Shown in pieces: positions 49,393-57,969 of a stretch of 64,000 nt of DNA. Source of the DNA: Clostridiales bacterium (GTDB taxonomy: Bacteria; Bacillota; Clostridia; Saccharofermentanales; Saccharofermentanaceae); the NCBI GenBank assembly GCA_017451265.1, contig JAFSPU010000012.1:248001-312000 (forward strand), read 5' to 3'. Both the position numbers and the translations under genes were made by a program. Below the pieces are notes generated by a model. The model worked only from the letters and a program-made list of their open reading frames with translations, was not told where the DNA came from and made no database searches. Numbering within the stretch: position 1 is the stretch's first letter; each line of letters starts with the position of its first letter.

Positions 49393-50160
49393 TTACTTAA
49401 GATCGATATAAATAGGACAGTGGTCGGATCCCATGATGTCACTCATCATTGTGGATTCGGCCACTTTTTTGCTTATGCCTTCCGTTACGAAGAAGTAGTC
49501 GATACGCCAGCCTACATTGCGCTCGCGTGCGAAAGTCTTGTAGGACCACCAGCTGTAAGCCTCGGCCTTGTCAGGGTAGAGCATGCGGAAGGAGTCGATG
49601 AGTCCTGCCTCGGCGAAGTGATCCATGTAGACTCTTTCCTCGGGGAGGAAGCCTGAGATCTTGGAGTTTGCCTTGGGGTTGCTAAGGTCGATCTCCTTGT
49701 GAGCTGTGTTGACGTCGCCGCAGCAGATGACCTCGCGGCCCTGCGCCTGAAGCTCCTTTACCTGTTCCAGGAAGCAGTCGTAGAAGCGCAGCTTGAACTT
49801 GACGAAGTCATCGCCTCTGCCTCCGTTAGGGAAGTAGATGTTAAACAGAACGAAGTCGCCGAAGTCCGCCTTGATGACGCGGCCCTCGTGGTCGAACTCT
49901 TCCACGCCGAAGCCTAAGGTTATCTTGGGGTTAAGGCTCTCCCTGTAGTAAAGTCCTGTGCCGGAATAGCCCTTGCGCTCAGCGGGGTAGAAGACGCTCT
50001 TGTAGCCCGGTATGTTTGCGATCTCGTCGGGGACCTGCTCGGGCAGCGCCTTTATCTCCTGTATACCTAAGATGTCGGCGTCGATCTGCTTGAAAGAGTC
50101 GATGAATCCTTTTCCCGCCACGGCGCGGATGCCGTTTACATTCCAGCTTGCAAGTCTCAT
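49393..50160 (-). CDS. xth: Exodeoxyribonuclease III
   Basis: AP endonuclease/3'-5' exonuclease of base excision repair, 255 residues. Motifs: LASWNVNGIRA, GIQEIK with the catalytic Glu, GYSGTGLYY, GDVNTAHKEIDL, WWSYK, RIDYFFVT and the final GSDHCPI histidine. Start ATG at 50160 has GAGG (50167-50170) six nt upstream; the frame is open to 50220 but without support. It is divergent from the asparaginase gene. Confidence 0.95.
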   Translation of the reverse strand: MRLASWNVNGIRAVAGKGFIDSFKQIDADILGIQEIKALPEQVPDEIANIPGYKSVFYPAERKGYSGTGLYYRESLNPKITLGFGVEEFDHEGRVIKADFGDFVLFNIYFPNGGRGDDFVKFKLRFYDCFLEQVKELQAQGREVICCGDVNTAHKEIDLSNPKANSKISGFLPEERVYMDHFAEAGLIDSFRMLYPDKAEAYSWWSYKTFARERNVGWRIDYFFVTEGISKKVAESTMMSDIMGSDHCPIYIDLK

Positions 50161-50175
50161 AAGGAACCTCGTGTT

Positions 50176-50184
50176 TGGTATAAT
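50176..50184 (+). promoter_or_regulatory. Extended -10 promoter of the asparaginase gene
   Basis: TGG TATAAT (50176-50184) has the TGn extension but no clear -35. The transcript would start near 50191. A minus-strand promoter for xth overlaps here (TTACAA, 17 bp, TATACC). Confidence 0.35.
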
Positions 50185-50220
50185 CTGTTTATATTTTACT
50201 TGTAATACGGAGAAAGACAA

Positions 50221-51111
50221 ATGAGCAGGATACTGGTAGTTACACTAGGAGGCACGATCTGTTCGGCAGTGGAGAAGGGCGATACGATCAAGCTGCGCAC
50301 GGCTCCCGACAAGAAGATCTTCGAGGCTTTCAAGAAGAAAAACGAGCTTTCATACTTAACTCCGATCCTGTACTCTTCCGAGAACGCGGATGAGGAGTAT
50401 TTCCGCAAGGCTCTGTCTGCCATCGCGGACGAGTGTGAGAAGGACAAGCCTGACGGCATCCTTATCCTGCACGGCACCGACAGCGCAGCCTTTTTCGCAC
50501 AGCTTGCAGTGAGAGTGCTGTCTTATCTTGATATTCCCGTGCTCATCACAGGCTCCAAGCTCCCCGTGAGTGACCCGCACAGCGATGCCGTACGCAATGT
50601 CAGCTACGCAATGGGCCTGCTCGGCGCAGCCTGCGAGGGCAAGCTCGGCGCCGTTACTTTCGGTATCGTTTACACCGACGAGATGATGGAGGACACCGTG
50701 TTTGTTCCGGCCGCGCGCGTTACTGACGCGAACTTCGACGGCGACTACGGCAAGTTCCCGGGCAAGCCTTCCGTGCGCACCCTTAACAAGAAGGAAGTGC
50801 AGCAGTATTTCTCTTCTCCCGTAAAGAAGATACTTACAGTGCCGTGTGTTCCCGGGTATCCTTTCGCTGAAGTGGATCCTGCAAAGTACGACAAGGTCCT
50901 GATAGAGACTTACCACAGCGGCACGCAGACCGTGAGAGGTCTTACGGAGTTTATCGGCAAGGCACGCGAGGCGGGAGTGAGATGCTACATGGGCCCCGTG
51001 CATCAGGGCAAAGTCCTGTACGAAAGCACCAGGGAGCTTATCAAGGCGGGGGCGGTTCCTATGTATGATATGCCCTTTGAGGGCTGCTGGGCAGAAGCCG
51101 TTGTAAATTGA
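50221..51111 (+). CDS. ansA: L-asparaginase
   Basis: Hydrolyses asparagine to aspartate and ammonia; 296 residues, a little short for type I bacterial enzymes of about 320-330. The first catalytic threonine lies in VTLGGTICS and the second triad in LHGTDSAAFF; GSKLPVSDPHSDAVRN follows. No signal peptide, so it is cytoplasmic. GGAGA precedes the ATG. Confidence 0.87.
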   Translation: MSRILVVTLGGTICSAVEKGDTIKLRTAPDKKIFEAFKKKNELSYLTPILYSSENADEEYFRKALSAIADECEKDKPDGILILHGTDSAAFFAQLAVRVLSYLDIPVLITGSKLPVSDPHSDAVRNVSYAMGLLGAACEGKLGAVTFGIVYTDEMMEDTVFVPAARVTDANFDGDYGKFPGKPSVRTLNKKEVQQYFSSPVKKILTVPCVPGYPFAEVDPAKYDKVLIETYHSGTQTVRGLTEFIGKAREAGVRCYMGPVHQGKVLYESTRELIKAGAVPMYDMPFEGCWAEAVVN

Positions 51112-51136
51112 GCTCATACCACTTATCAGTAAAATA

Positions 51137-51160
51137 ATATCGAATAACAATAAAATCGTA
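51137..51160 (+). promoter_or_regulatory. Second copy of the operator-like block
   Basis: ATATCGAATAACAATAAAAT begins the 38-nt segment (51137-51174) shared with 43806-43843. It includes an inverted repeat CAATA-6-TATTG (51147-51162) and abuts the -35 at 51161. Confidence 0.55.
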
Positions 51161-51189
51161 TTGCAAATCACTATCAGAGGGTGTATTAT
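51161..51189 (+). promoter_or_regulatory. Promoter of the DUF4173-like gene
   Basis: TTGCAA (51161-51166), 17 bp, TATTAT (51184-51189), the same arrangement as the DUF2975 promoter. Confidence 0.65.
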
Positions 51190-51226
51190 ACAGACATCAC
51201 CTTAAAGGGATAGTGAGGTATTCACA

Positions 51227-52489
51227 ATGGATTTTACAAAGACAACAAGAAACGCCGGAGTGCTTCTGGCGTATCCGTTAGCTTTTGCCTATTTGAAGTT
51301 TTTCGCCATGGATTTCAGCGGAGACTTTACAGTCTTAAAGCGAGTTTTGTTCGTAACGGGATTCATTATCCTGAACATGCTTGTGCTGCGGGGAAGGGAA
51401 AAAACACCTTCTAAGGAAACATTCTTCTGGTACGCGGTCATGTTCATTGTGGCGCTTACTTCTGTCACAGGTATATCGGAGGTCGTATCTGTACTCGGCC
51501 TTCACCTGTGCGCCGTATATACGGCGGTGGTAAGCTGCAGCCTATTGTATGAAGGCAGGACCGGCAGCTTTATCATGGCGGACCTGTTTAACGCCGGAGT
51601 ATTCAAGTCGTTCGCCGGATTTTCCAATCTGTTTAAGGATCTTTCCGGGACGCGCAAGGGCGGTGAGAAAAAGACCGATCCTGTCGGTGTGGCCGTAAGC
51701 ATATTCGGAGTCATTATCATGATTCCGATCTTCATAACAGCTGTAGCTTTGCTGTGCGGGATAAACAGTTCCTTCGATGTATCTGTAAGCAGATTTCTTA
51801 ATTCGCTTTCCGAAATTATCGGTATCGAATTCTTTGCCAGGAATATAGGCTACGTGATCCTGGCGGTTCCGGTCTCTTTGTATATGTACGGCATGATCTC
51901 CTCCTGCGCTTCCAGTGACGGAGAGGAGGAGAAGAAAACTTACGGTAAGCTCATCAGCTGGAGAGGCGCCTGCCGCAAGATATCGGAGGTCTTGGCTTCA
52001 TTTGTGACAGGATGCTTCGTGGTACTGTATCTTATCTTCTTCTCATTTGAGGGAAGCTATCTGTTCAGCGCGTTTGCCGGAAGACTACCTGAAGAATTCA
52101 CGGCTGCCGAGTATGCCAGAAGAGGCTTCTTCGAGCTTACGGGCATAATGTTCATTAACATGATGGTATTCGTTCTCGTATCTTATTTCACGAGAAGGGA
52201 AGGCGTGGCAGGAAAGATCTCTTCCGGCATGATCATTGCGCTTATGAGTGAGAGCGTCGTGTTTGCGGCGGTGTCTTTCTCCAAGCTTGCGCTCTACTAT
52301 TCCAGGTTCGGATACACCCCTAAGAGGCTCCTTGCCATCTGGGGCACACTCATATTCGCAGCAGGTGCGGTGATGGTCATCATCTCGCTTGTCAGGAAGA
52401 AGGATATGTCCAGGAAATGGATCCTGTTCACTACTGCATCTTTCGCCCTGATGAACGTAATATCAAGTGTTATTTATTTTATGGTGTGA
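51227..52489 (+). CDS. DUF4153/DUF4173-like membrane protein
   Basis: A 420-residue protein with about ten membrane helices. The segment AEYARRGFFELTGIMFINMM and later ALYYSRFGYTPKRL match the DUF4173/DUF4153 group as I remember it. In other Bacillota such genes often cluster with DUF2975 and YozG-like regulators; here the gene is 6.6 kb away from that pair but shares its promoter block. GAGGT precedes the ATG with 7-nt spacing. Function unknown. Confidence 0.75.
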   Translation: MDFTKTTRNAGVLLAYPLAFAYLKFFAMDFSGDFTVLKRVLFVTGFIILNMLVLRGREKTPSKETFFWYAVMFIVALTSVTGISEVVSVLGLHLCAVYTAVVSCSLLYEGRTGSFIMADLFNAGVFKSFAGFSNLFKDLSGTRKGGEKKTDPVGVAVSIFGVIIMIPIFITAVALLCGINSSFDVSVSRFLNSLSEIIGIEFFARNIGYVILAVPVSLYMYGMISSCASSDGEEEKKTYGKLISWRGACRKISEVLASFVTGCFVVLYLIFFSFEGSYLFSAFAGRLPEEFTAAEYARRGFFELTGIMFINMMVFVLVSYFTRREGVAGKISSGMIIALMSESVVFAAVSFSKLALYYSRFGYTPKRLLAIWGTLIFAAGAVMVIISLVRKKDMSRKWILFTTASFALMNVISSVIYFMV

Positions 52490-52503
52490 GGCCCCCGGTT
52501 CTA

Positions 52504-52532
52504 TTGACTAAATATATTGGTTATGCAATACT
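52504..52532 (+). promoter_or_regulatory. Promoter of the fab operon
   Basis: TTGACT (52504-52509), 17 bp, AATACT (52527-52532) with TGC extension (52524-52526). The palindrome at 52531-52545 overlaps the end of the -10 and the start point. Confidence 0.6.
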
Positions 52533-52545
52533 TTGATAATCAAAG
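52531..52545. promoter_or_regulatory. FabT-like operator
   Basis: CTTTGATAATCAAAG is a perfect 7-1-7 palindrome. It closely matches the MarR-family FabT site of streptococci (TTTGATTATCAAA core, from memory). Position over the promoter suits repression by a FabT-like protein loaded with acyl-ACP. No fabT gene is in the window. Confidence 0.6.
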
Positions 52546-52568
52546 GAATTATCGAAGAAGGTATTTGC

Positions 52569-53552
52569 ATGGCTCAAGTGACAGGTAAGATAATCGGACT
52601 GGGCTCATATCTGCCCCCGAAGATCCTCACCAATGACGATCTGTCTAAGATGGTCGAGACTAATGATGAGTGGATCACGGAAAGAACGGGAATCAAGAGA
52701 AGACACATCGCTGACGGCAAGGAAGACAAGTCTTCCACCATGGCGATCAAGGCTGCCAAGGCTGCAGTCGAGGATGCAGGTATCGACCCCAAGGACATCG
52801 ACCTTATCGTGGCCGCGTCCACATCTCCTGATGTCGTTTTCCCTTCCATAGCAGTATGCGTCCAGGAGGCGCTCGGCTGCACTGAGGACGTCGGATGCTT
52901 TGACGTTAACTCCGCATGCCCCGGCTGGATCGCTGCCTTCAATGCTGTTCAGAGTTTTATCGAGGCAGGCAATTCCAAGCTCGCTTTGGTAGTAGGAACG
53001 GAGACACTTTCCAATTACGTAGACTGGAACGACAGAGGAACATGCATCCTTTTCGGTGACGGCGCAGGTGCAGCTGTTTTAAGAGCCGAGGAGGGCAAGA
53101 AGAACGAGCTCATCATGAGATCCTCAGGTAAGAGAGGTGTGTGCCTCCACTGCGAGAACAGAAAACAGCCCAAAAGATATGACGAGGAAGATTTCGAGCA
53201 GTCCACTTATTTCTACATGGCAGGCAGAGACGTATTCAGATTCGCGATCACTGAGGTCCCGAAGCTTATTAAGGACCTGTCAGAGAAGTACAGCTTCAGC
53301 CTCGATGAGGTGGATTACTTCATCCTTCACCAGGCTAACGCACGTATCATCGAGTCCACAGCTAAGAAGCTTAAGATCGATATCGAGAAGTTCCCCATGA
53401 CACTCGAGGAAACAGGCAACACATCAAGCGCTTCCATCCCTTCATTGCTGTCCACCTTGAAGAAGGACGGCAGGCTCAAGAAGGGCATGAAGCTCGTGCT
53501 CGCAAGTTTCGGCGGCGGACTTACATGGGACGCCAACTACATTGAATATTAA
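52569..53552 (+). CDS. fabH: Beta-ketoacyl-ACP synthase III
   Basis: Starts fatty acid synthesis by joining an acyl-CoA primer and malonyl-ACP. The 327 residues have the Cys-His-Asn triad: NSACPGW, ILHQANARI, and EETGNTSSAS. The ATG at 52569 (MAQVTGK) is chosen for its match to family N-termini; the ribosome binding site is weak (AAGG). It heads fabH-K-D-G-F-Z. acpP and acc genes, often in this cluster in Clostridia, are absent. Confidence 0.94.
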   Translation: MAQVTGKIIGLGSYLPPKILTNDDLSKMVETNDEWITERTGIKRRHIADGKEDKSSTMAIKAAKAAVEDAGIDPKDIDLIVAASTSPDVVFPSIAVCVQEALGCTEDVGCFDVNSACPGWIAAFNAVQSFIEAGNSKLALVVGTETLSNYVDWNDRGTCILFGDGAGAAVLRAEEGKKNELIMRSSGKRGVCLHCENRKQPKRYDEEDFEQSTYFYMAGRDVFRFAITEVPKLIKDLSEKYSFSLDEVDYFILHQANARIIESTAKKLKIDIEKFPMTLEETGNTSSASIPSLLSTLKKDGRLKKGMKLVLASFGGGLTWDANYIEY

Positions 53553-53578
53553 TTGCAGAATATAAAGGAGAAATGACC

Positions 53579-54514
53579 ATGACAAAGATCACGGAAATGA
53601 TTGGCATCAAGTATCCCCTCTTCCAGGGAGGTATGGCGTGGGTAGCTGACTACCACATCGCTGCTGCTGTCTCTAACGCAGGCGGTCTCGGCATCATCGG
53701 ATGCGGCGGCGCTGACGAGAATTGGATTAGAGAGCAGATCCACAAGTGCAGAGAGCTGACCGACAAGCCTTTCGGTGTAAATGTCATGCTCATGAACCCC
53801 AGAGCTCCTCAGATCGCTGAGGTCCTTGCCGAGGAGAAGGTAAAGGTAGTTACTACAGGCGCAGGCTCCGCAGGTAAGTTCATTCCCATGTGGAAGGAAG
53901 CCGGCATCATCGTTATCCCCGTTGTCGCTGGCGTAGCTCTTGCAAAGAAGATGGAGAAGGACGGTGCTGACGCTGTTATCGCTGAGGGTACTGAGTCCGG
54001 CGGACACGTAGGCGAGATCACCACAATGGCTCTCGTTCCCCAAGTAGTAGACGCAGTAAGCATCCCCGTTATCGCAGCAGGCGGTATCGCTGACGGCAGA
54101 GGAGTTGCAGCAGCATTCATGCTCGGTGCTGAAGGTGTTCAGTGCGGAACGGTTTTCTGCGCTTCCGAGGAAGTTAATATCCACCAGAACTACAAGGACA
54201 TGATCATCAAGGCCAAGGACAGCTCCACAAGAGTAACAGGAAGGTCCGCAGGCGCCCCCGTAAGACAGATCAGAAACCAGCTCACAAATGAGTTCATCAA
54301 GCTCGAGGAGGCACACGCAAGCTTCGAGGAGATCGAGGCTCTGGGCGTAGGTGCTCTGCGTAAGGCTGTAATCGACGGTGACGTTAAGGGCGGTACATTC
54401 ATGGCTGGTCAGATCGCCGGTATGGTAAACGAGATCAGACCTGTTAAGGACATCATCGAGACCATGATGGCAGACGCCAACAAGCTCCTTAAGAATGCGG
54501 GGGAGATCTGCTGA
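53579..54514 (+). CDS. fabK: Enoyl-ACP reductase II (FMN-dependent)
   Basis: FMN enzyme for the last step of each elongation cycle, 311 residues, nitronate monooxygenase superfamily. Motifs: YPLFQGGMAWVAD, GGLGIIGCGG, AEGTESGGHVGEITT with the catalytic His region, AAGGIADGRGVAAAFMLGAEGVQCGT. FabK replaces FabI and gives natural triclosan tolerance in other bacteria. ATG at 53579 is 8 nt after AAAGGAG; the in-frame ATG at 53573 is only 2 nt away. Confidence 0.93.
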   Translation: MTKITEMIGIKYPLFQGGMAWVADYHIAAAVSNAGGLGIIGCGGADENWIREQIHKCRELTDKPFGVNVMLMNPRAPQIAEVLAEEKVKVVTTGAGSAGKFIPMWKEAGIIVIPVVAGVALAKKMEKDGADAVIAEGTESGGHVGEITTMALVPQVVDAVSIPVIAAGGIADGRGVAAAFMLGAEGVQCGTVFCASEEVNIHQNYKDMIIKAKDSSTRVTGRSAGAPVRQIRNQLTNEFIKLEEAHASFEEIEALGVGALRKAVIDGDVKGGTFMAGQIAGMVNEIRPVKDIIETMMADANKLLKNAGEIC

Positions 54515-55443
54515 TGAAGATTGCATTTGTTTATCCCGGTCAGGGCGTTCAGAAGGTAGGCATGGCACAGGACTTCGTTGAGAAGTACGACTGGGCCAAG
54601 GACATGATAAAGAAGGCCACGGAAGCTTCCGGCTTCGACATGGAGAAGATCCTCTTCGAAGAGAACGAAGACATCCACGTAACAGAGTACACACAGCCCT
54701 GCCTCGTAACGGCATGCTCCATCATGACGAAGGCCATCGAGGACTTAGGGGTTAAGCCTGACATCACAGCAGGACTTTCACTTGGCGAGTACTGCTCGCT
54801 CGTAACTGCCGGCGCAATGTCTTTCGAGGACGCCGTCAGACTCACAAGGATCAGAGGCAACCTCATGAGCTCTTTCGTACCTGCAGGTCAGGGCACGATG
54901 GCAGCCATCATTGCGCTGCCTAAGGAGAAGGTACAGCAGTGCATCGACCATATCGACGGCGCGGAGGTGGCTAACTACAACTGCCCCGGACAGATCGTAA
55001 TCACAGGCGAGAAGGATGCCGTTCACGAGGGCATGGAGAAGCTCTCCGAGATGGGCGCTAAGAGGGCAGTGGAGCTTAAGGTTTCCGGTCCTTTCCATTC
55101 ACCCATGTTAAAGGGCGCAGGTGAGAAGCTCAGAGTAGAGCTTGATAAGGCGCAGATCTCTGACCTTAAGATCCCGTACATCGCCAACCTCAATGCAGAA
55201 GTTATTGAAGACACAAGCAACACCAGAGAGCTTCTCGAGAAGCAGGTTTACTCCTCAGTAATGTGGGAGCAGACACTTCTTAAGCTCAAGGATCTTGGCG
55301 TAGACGTTTTGGTCGAGATCGGTCCCGGAAAGACGATAGCAGGCTTCGTTAAGAAGACTATCCCCGAGATCCCCGTAATCAACGTATCAACAGTAGAAGA
55401 AGCCGAGGCTCTTCCCGAGAACCTCAAGGCATTAGAAGCATAA
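54514..55443 (+). CDS. fabD: Malonyl-CoA:ACP transacylase
   Basis: Loads malonate onto ACP; 309 residues. The nucleophile is in GLSLGEY (His of the common GHSLG replaced by Leu, as seen in other Clostridia), R in RIRGNLM, and the catalytic His in GPFHSPML. It starts in the fabK stop (TGATG). Confidence 0.94.
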   Translation: MKIAFVYPGQGVQKVGMAQDFVEKYDWAKDMIKKATEASGFDMEKILFEENEDIHVTEYTQPCLVTACSIMTKAIEDLGVKPDITAGLSLGEYCSLVTAGAMSFEDAVRLTRIRGNLMSSFVPAGQGTMAAIIALPKEKVQQCIDHIDGAEVANYNCPGQIVITGEKDAVHEGMEKLSEMGAKRAVELKVSGPFHSPMLKGAGEKLRVELDKAQISDLKIPYIANLNAEVIEDTSNTRELLEKQVYSSVMWEQTLLKLKDLGVDVLVEIGPGKTIAGFVKKTIPEIPVINVSTVEEAEALPENLKALEA

Positions 55444-55460
55444 TAAGGAGATTGATAACA

Positions 55461-56198
55461 ATGGCAAAGACAGCAATCGTAACAGGAAGCGCAAGAGGAA
55501 TCGGCAAGGCAATCGCAGTTAAGCTTGCCAAGATGGGTTACAACATCGCAGTTGTAGATGCATGCCCTATCGAAGGGTCCCAGGAGACAGCTGACGAGAT
55601 CAAGAAGGAATACGGCGTGGAGACAAAGGCTTACAGATGCGATGTATCAAGCTCCGAGTCTGTTAAGGAGACAGTCGCTGATGTAGCAGCTGCATTCGGC
55701 TCCATCGATGCTCTCGTAAATAACGCAGGCATCACAAGAGACGGTTTCCTCGTAAGAATGAAGGAAGAGGACTTCGACGCTGTTATCGCAGTAAACCTTA
55801 AGGGTACATACAACTTCTTCCGTGAAGTAGTTCCCGTAATGAGCAAGCAGAAGTACGGCCGCATCGTATCCATCTCCTCCATCGTAGGTCTCGAGGGTAA
55901 TGCATGCCAGGTTAACTACTCTGCTTCCAAGGCAGGCGTCATTGGCATCACAAAGAGTGCCGCAAGAGAGTATGCAGGCAAGAACATCACATGTAATGCA
56001 ATCGCTCCCGGATTCGTTCAGACACCCATGACTGACGTGCTTCCCGAGAAGGTTAAGGAACAGATGCTCGCAGGCATCCCCCTGAAGCGTTACGGCCAGG
56101 TAGAGGACATCGCCAATGCAGTTGGCTTCCTCGTATCTGATGATGCTTCCTACATCACAGGTCAGGTTCTTTCCGTCGACGGCGGAATGCACATGTAA
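55461..56198 (+). CDS. fabG: 3-oxoacyl-ACP reductase
   Basis: NADPH-dependent SDR enzyme of 245 residues. TGSARGIGKAIA cofactor loop, NNAG, the catalytic Ser in VSISSIVG, and YSASKAG. ATG at 55461 is 10 nt after AAGGAG; the TTG at 55452 is too close to that site. The C-terminus YITGQVLSVDGGMHM is typical. Confidence 0.95.
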   Translation: MAKTAIVTGSARGIGKAIAVKLAKMGYNIAVVDACPIEGSQETADEIKKEYGVETKAYRCDVSSSESVKETVADVAAAFGSIDALVNNAGITRDGFLVRMKEEDFDAVIAVNLKGTYNFFREVVPVMSKQKYGRIVSISSIVGLEGNACQVNYSASKAGVIGITKSAAREYAGKNITCNAIAPGFVQTPMTDVLPEKVKEQMLAGIPLKRYGQVEDIANAVGFLVSDDASYITGQVLSVDGGMHM

Positions 56199-56223
56199 TT
56201 CGTAAGAATCGGAGAATAAGAGA

Positions 56224-57459
56224 ATGAACGGCAGAAGAGTAGTAGTAACAGGAATGGGTGCCATCACACCTATCGGAAAGAACGTTGAGACTTTTTGGCA
56301 GGGCTTGAAGGACGGCAAGAGAGGTTTCTCTGAAATCAGTGCTTTCGATTCTTCGGAGTACAAGGCAAAGATGGCAGGCGAGATCAAGGACTTTGATCCT
56401 ACTGAATATATGGACTTCAAGACTGCAAAGAGAATGGAGAGATTCACTCAGTTTGCAGTAGTTGCAGCTAAGGAAGCAGTAGAGGATTCCGGTCTTAACA
56501 TGGAGAACGAGAACCCTTACCGCGTAGGTGTCATCGTAAGCTCCGGTATCGGTTCCATGCAGGCTAACGAGAGAGAGCACACCAAGCTCATGGAAGGCAA
56601 GAAGGTAAGCCCTCTTTACATCCCCGTTATGATCGCCAACATGGCTTCTGCCAACATCGCAATGCAGTACGGCATGAAGGGCAAGAACGTCGCTATCGTT
56701 ACGGCTTGCGCTTCCGGCTCACACTCCATCGGCGATGCCTTCAAGGCAATCAAGTTCGACGATGCTGACGTTATGGTCTGCGGCGGTTCCGAGGCAGCTA
56801 TCTGCCCCTTGGGCGTACAGGGCTTCACCAACATGACAGCTCTTTCCACCAATACTGATCCCGACACATGCTCCAGACCGTTCGACAAGAACAGAGACGG
56901 CTTCGTTATCGGTGAGGGCGCAGGTGTCGTTGTACTCGAGGAGCTCGAGCACGCCAAGGCAAGAGGCGCGCACATCTACGCTGAGGTAGTAGGCTACGGC
57001 GCAACAAACGATGCATTCCACATCACATCCCCTGCAGAGGACGGTTCCGGCGCAGGCGAGGCCATGAAGGCTGCCATGAACGAGGCGGGCATCACACCCT
57101 CTCAGGTGGAGTACATCAATGCACACGGCACATCCACACATCACAATGACCTTTTCGAGACACGTGCTATCAAGTACGCTTTCGGCGATGCTGCCAAGAA
57201 GGTAGCAATCAACTCCACCAAGTCCATGATCGGACACCTCCTCGGAGGCGCAGGCGGAGTAGAGTTCATCGTATGCGTTAAGTCCATCCTTGATTCTTAT
57301 ATCCATGTCACATCAGGTCTTACAGAGCCTGATGATGAGTGCGACCTCGACTACACGATGGGCGAGGGCCGCTCACTTGATATCAATTATGCAATGAGCA
57401 ATTCCTTGGGCTTCGGCGGACATAATGCTACACTTCTTCTTAAGAAGTATGCTGAGTAA
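56224..57459 (+). CDS. fabF: Beta-ketoacyl-ACP synthase II
   Basis: Elongating condensing enzyme, 411 residues. Cys-His-His site: VTACASGSHSIGDA, NAHGTSTHHNDLFET (THHND where TPLND is common) and KSMIGHLLGGAGGVE. Fifth gene of the fab operon, 25 nt after fabG. Confidence 0.95.
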   Translation: MNGRRVVVTGMGAITPIGKNVETFWQGLKDGKRGFSEISAFDSSEYKAKMAGEIKDFDPTEYMDFKTAKRMERFTQFAVVAAKEAVEDSGLNMENENPYRVGVIVSSGIGSMQANEREHTKLMEGKKVSPLYIPVMIANMASANIAMQYGMKGKNVAIVTACASGSHSIGDAFKAIKFDDADVMVCGGSEAAICPLGVQGFTNMTALSTNTDPDTCSRPFDKNRDGFVIGEGAGVVVLEELEHAKARGAHIYAEVVGYGATNDAFHITSPAEDGSGAGEAMKAAMNEAGITPSQVEYINAHGTSTHHNDLFETRAIKYAFGDAAKKVAINSTKSMIGHLLGGAGGVEFIVCVKSILDSYIHVTSGLTEPDDECDLDYTMGEGRSLDINYAMSNSLGFGGHNATLLLKKYAE

Positions 57460-57480
57460 TTCATAAAGGAGAATACCGAC

Positions 57481-57915
57481 ATGGCTAATTCACTTAACAC
57501 ACAGCAGATCATGGAGATCATCCCTCATCGTCATCCTTTCCTTCTTATCGATAAGGTAGAGGATTATGTACCGGGTGAGTACTGCATCGCTTACAAGAAC
57601 GTAACTTATGATGAGTCATTCTTCAGAGGCCATTTCCCCGAGTATCCGATCATGCCGGGTGTTCTCATGGTAGAGGCTCTCGCTCAGACAGGTGCTGTCG
57701 CCATTCTTTCCCAGGAAGAGTTCAAGGGTAAGATCGCTGTATTCGCAGGCATCGATAAGTGTAAGTTCAGAAGACAGGTAGTTCCGGGCGATACAATCAG
57801 ATTCGAGACCAAGATCACTCAGGTAAGAGGACCTATGGGCGTAGGTGAGGCTGTAGCTACTGTCGACGGCCAGGTTGCCGTTCAGTGCACACTCAAGTTT
57901 GCCATTATGGTATGA
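57481..57915 (+). CDS. fabZ: 3-hydroxyacyl-ACP dehydratase
   Basis: Hot-dog fold dehydratase, 144 residues. IIPHRHPFLLIDKV with the catalytic His and FFRGHFPEYPIMPGVLMVEALAQ with the catalytic Glu. It ends the fab operon. No strong terminator is visible after it. Confidence 0.95.
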   Translation: MANSLNTQQIMEIIPHRHPFLLIDKVEDYVPGEYCIAYKNVTYDESFFRGHFPEYPIMPGVLMVEALAQTGAVAILSQEEFKGKIAVFAGIDKCKFRRQVVPGDTIRFETKITQVRGPMGVGEAVATVDGQVAVQCTLKFAIMV

Positions 57916-57969
57916 CGCCTCTGATGATATACTGTTAGCAACGAATTCAAAGTTGCGGCGGTGATCATC

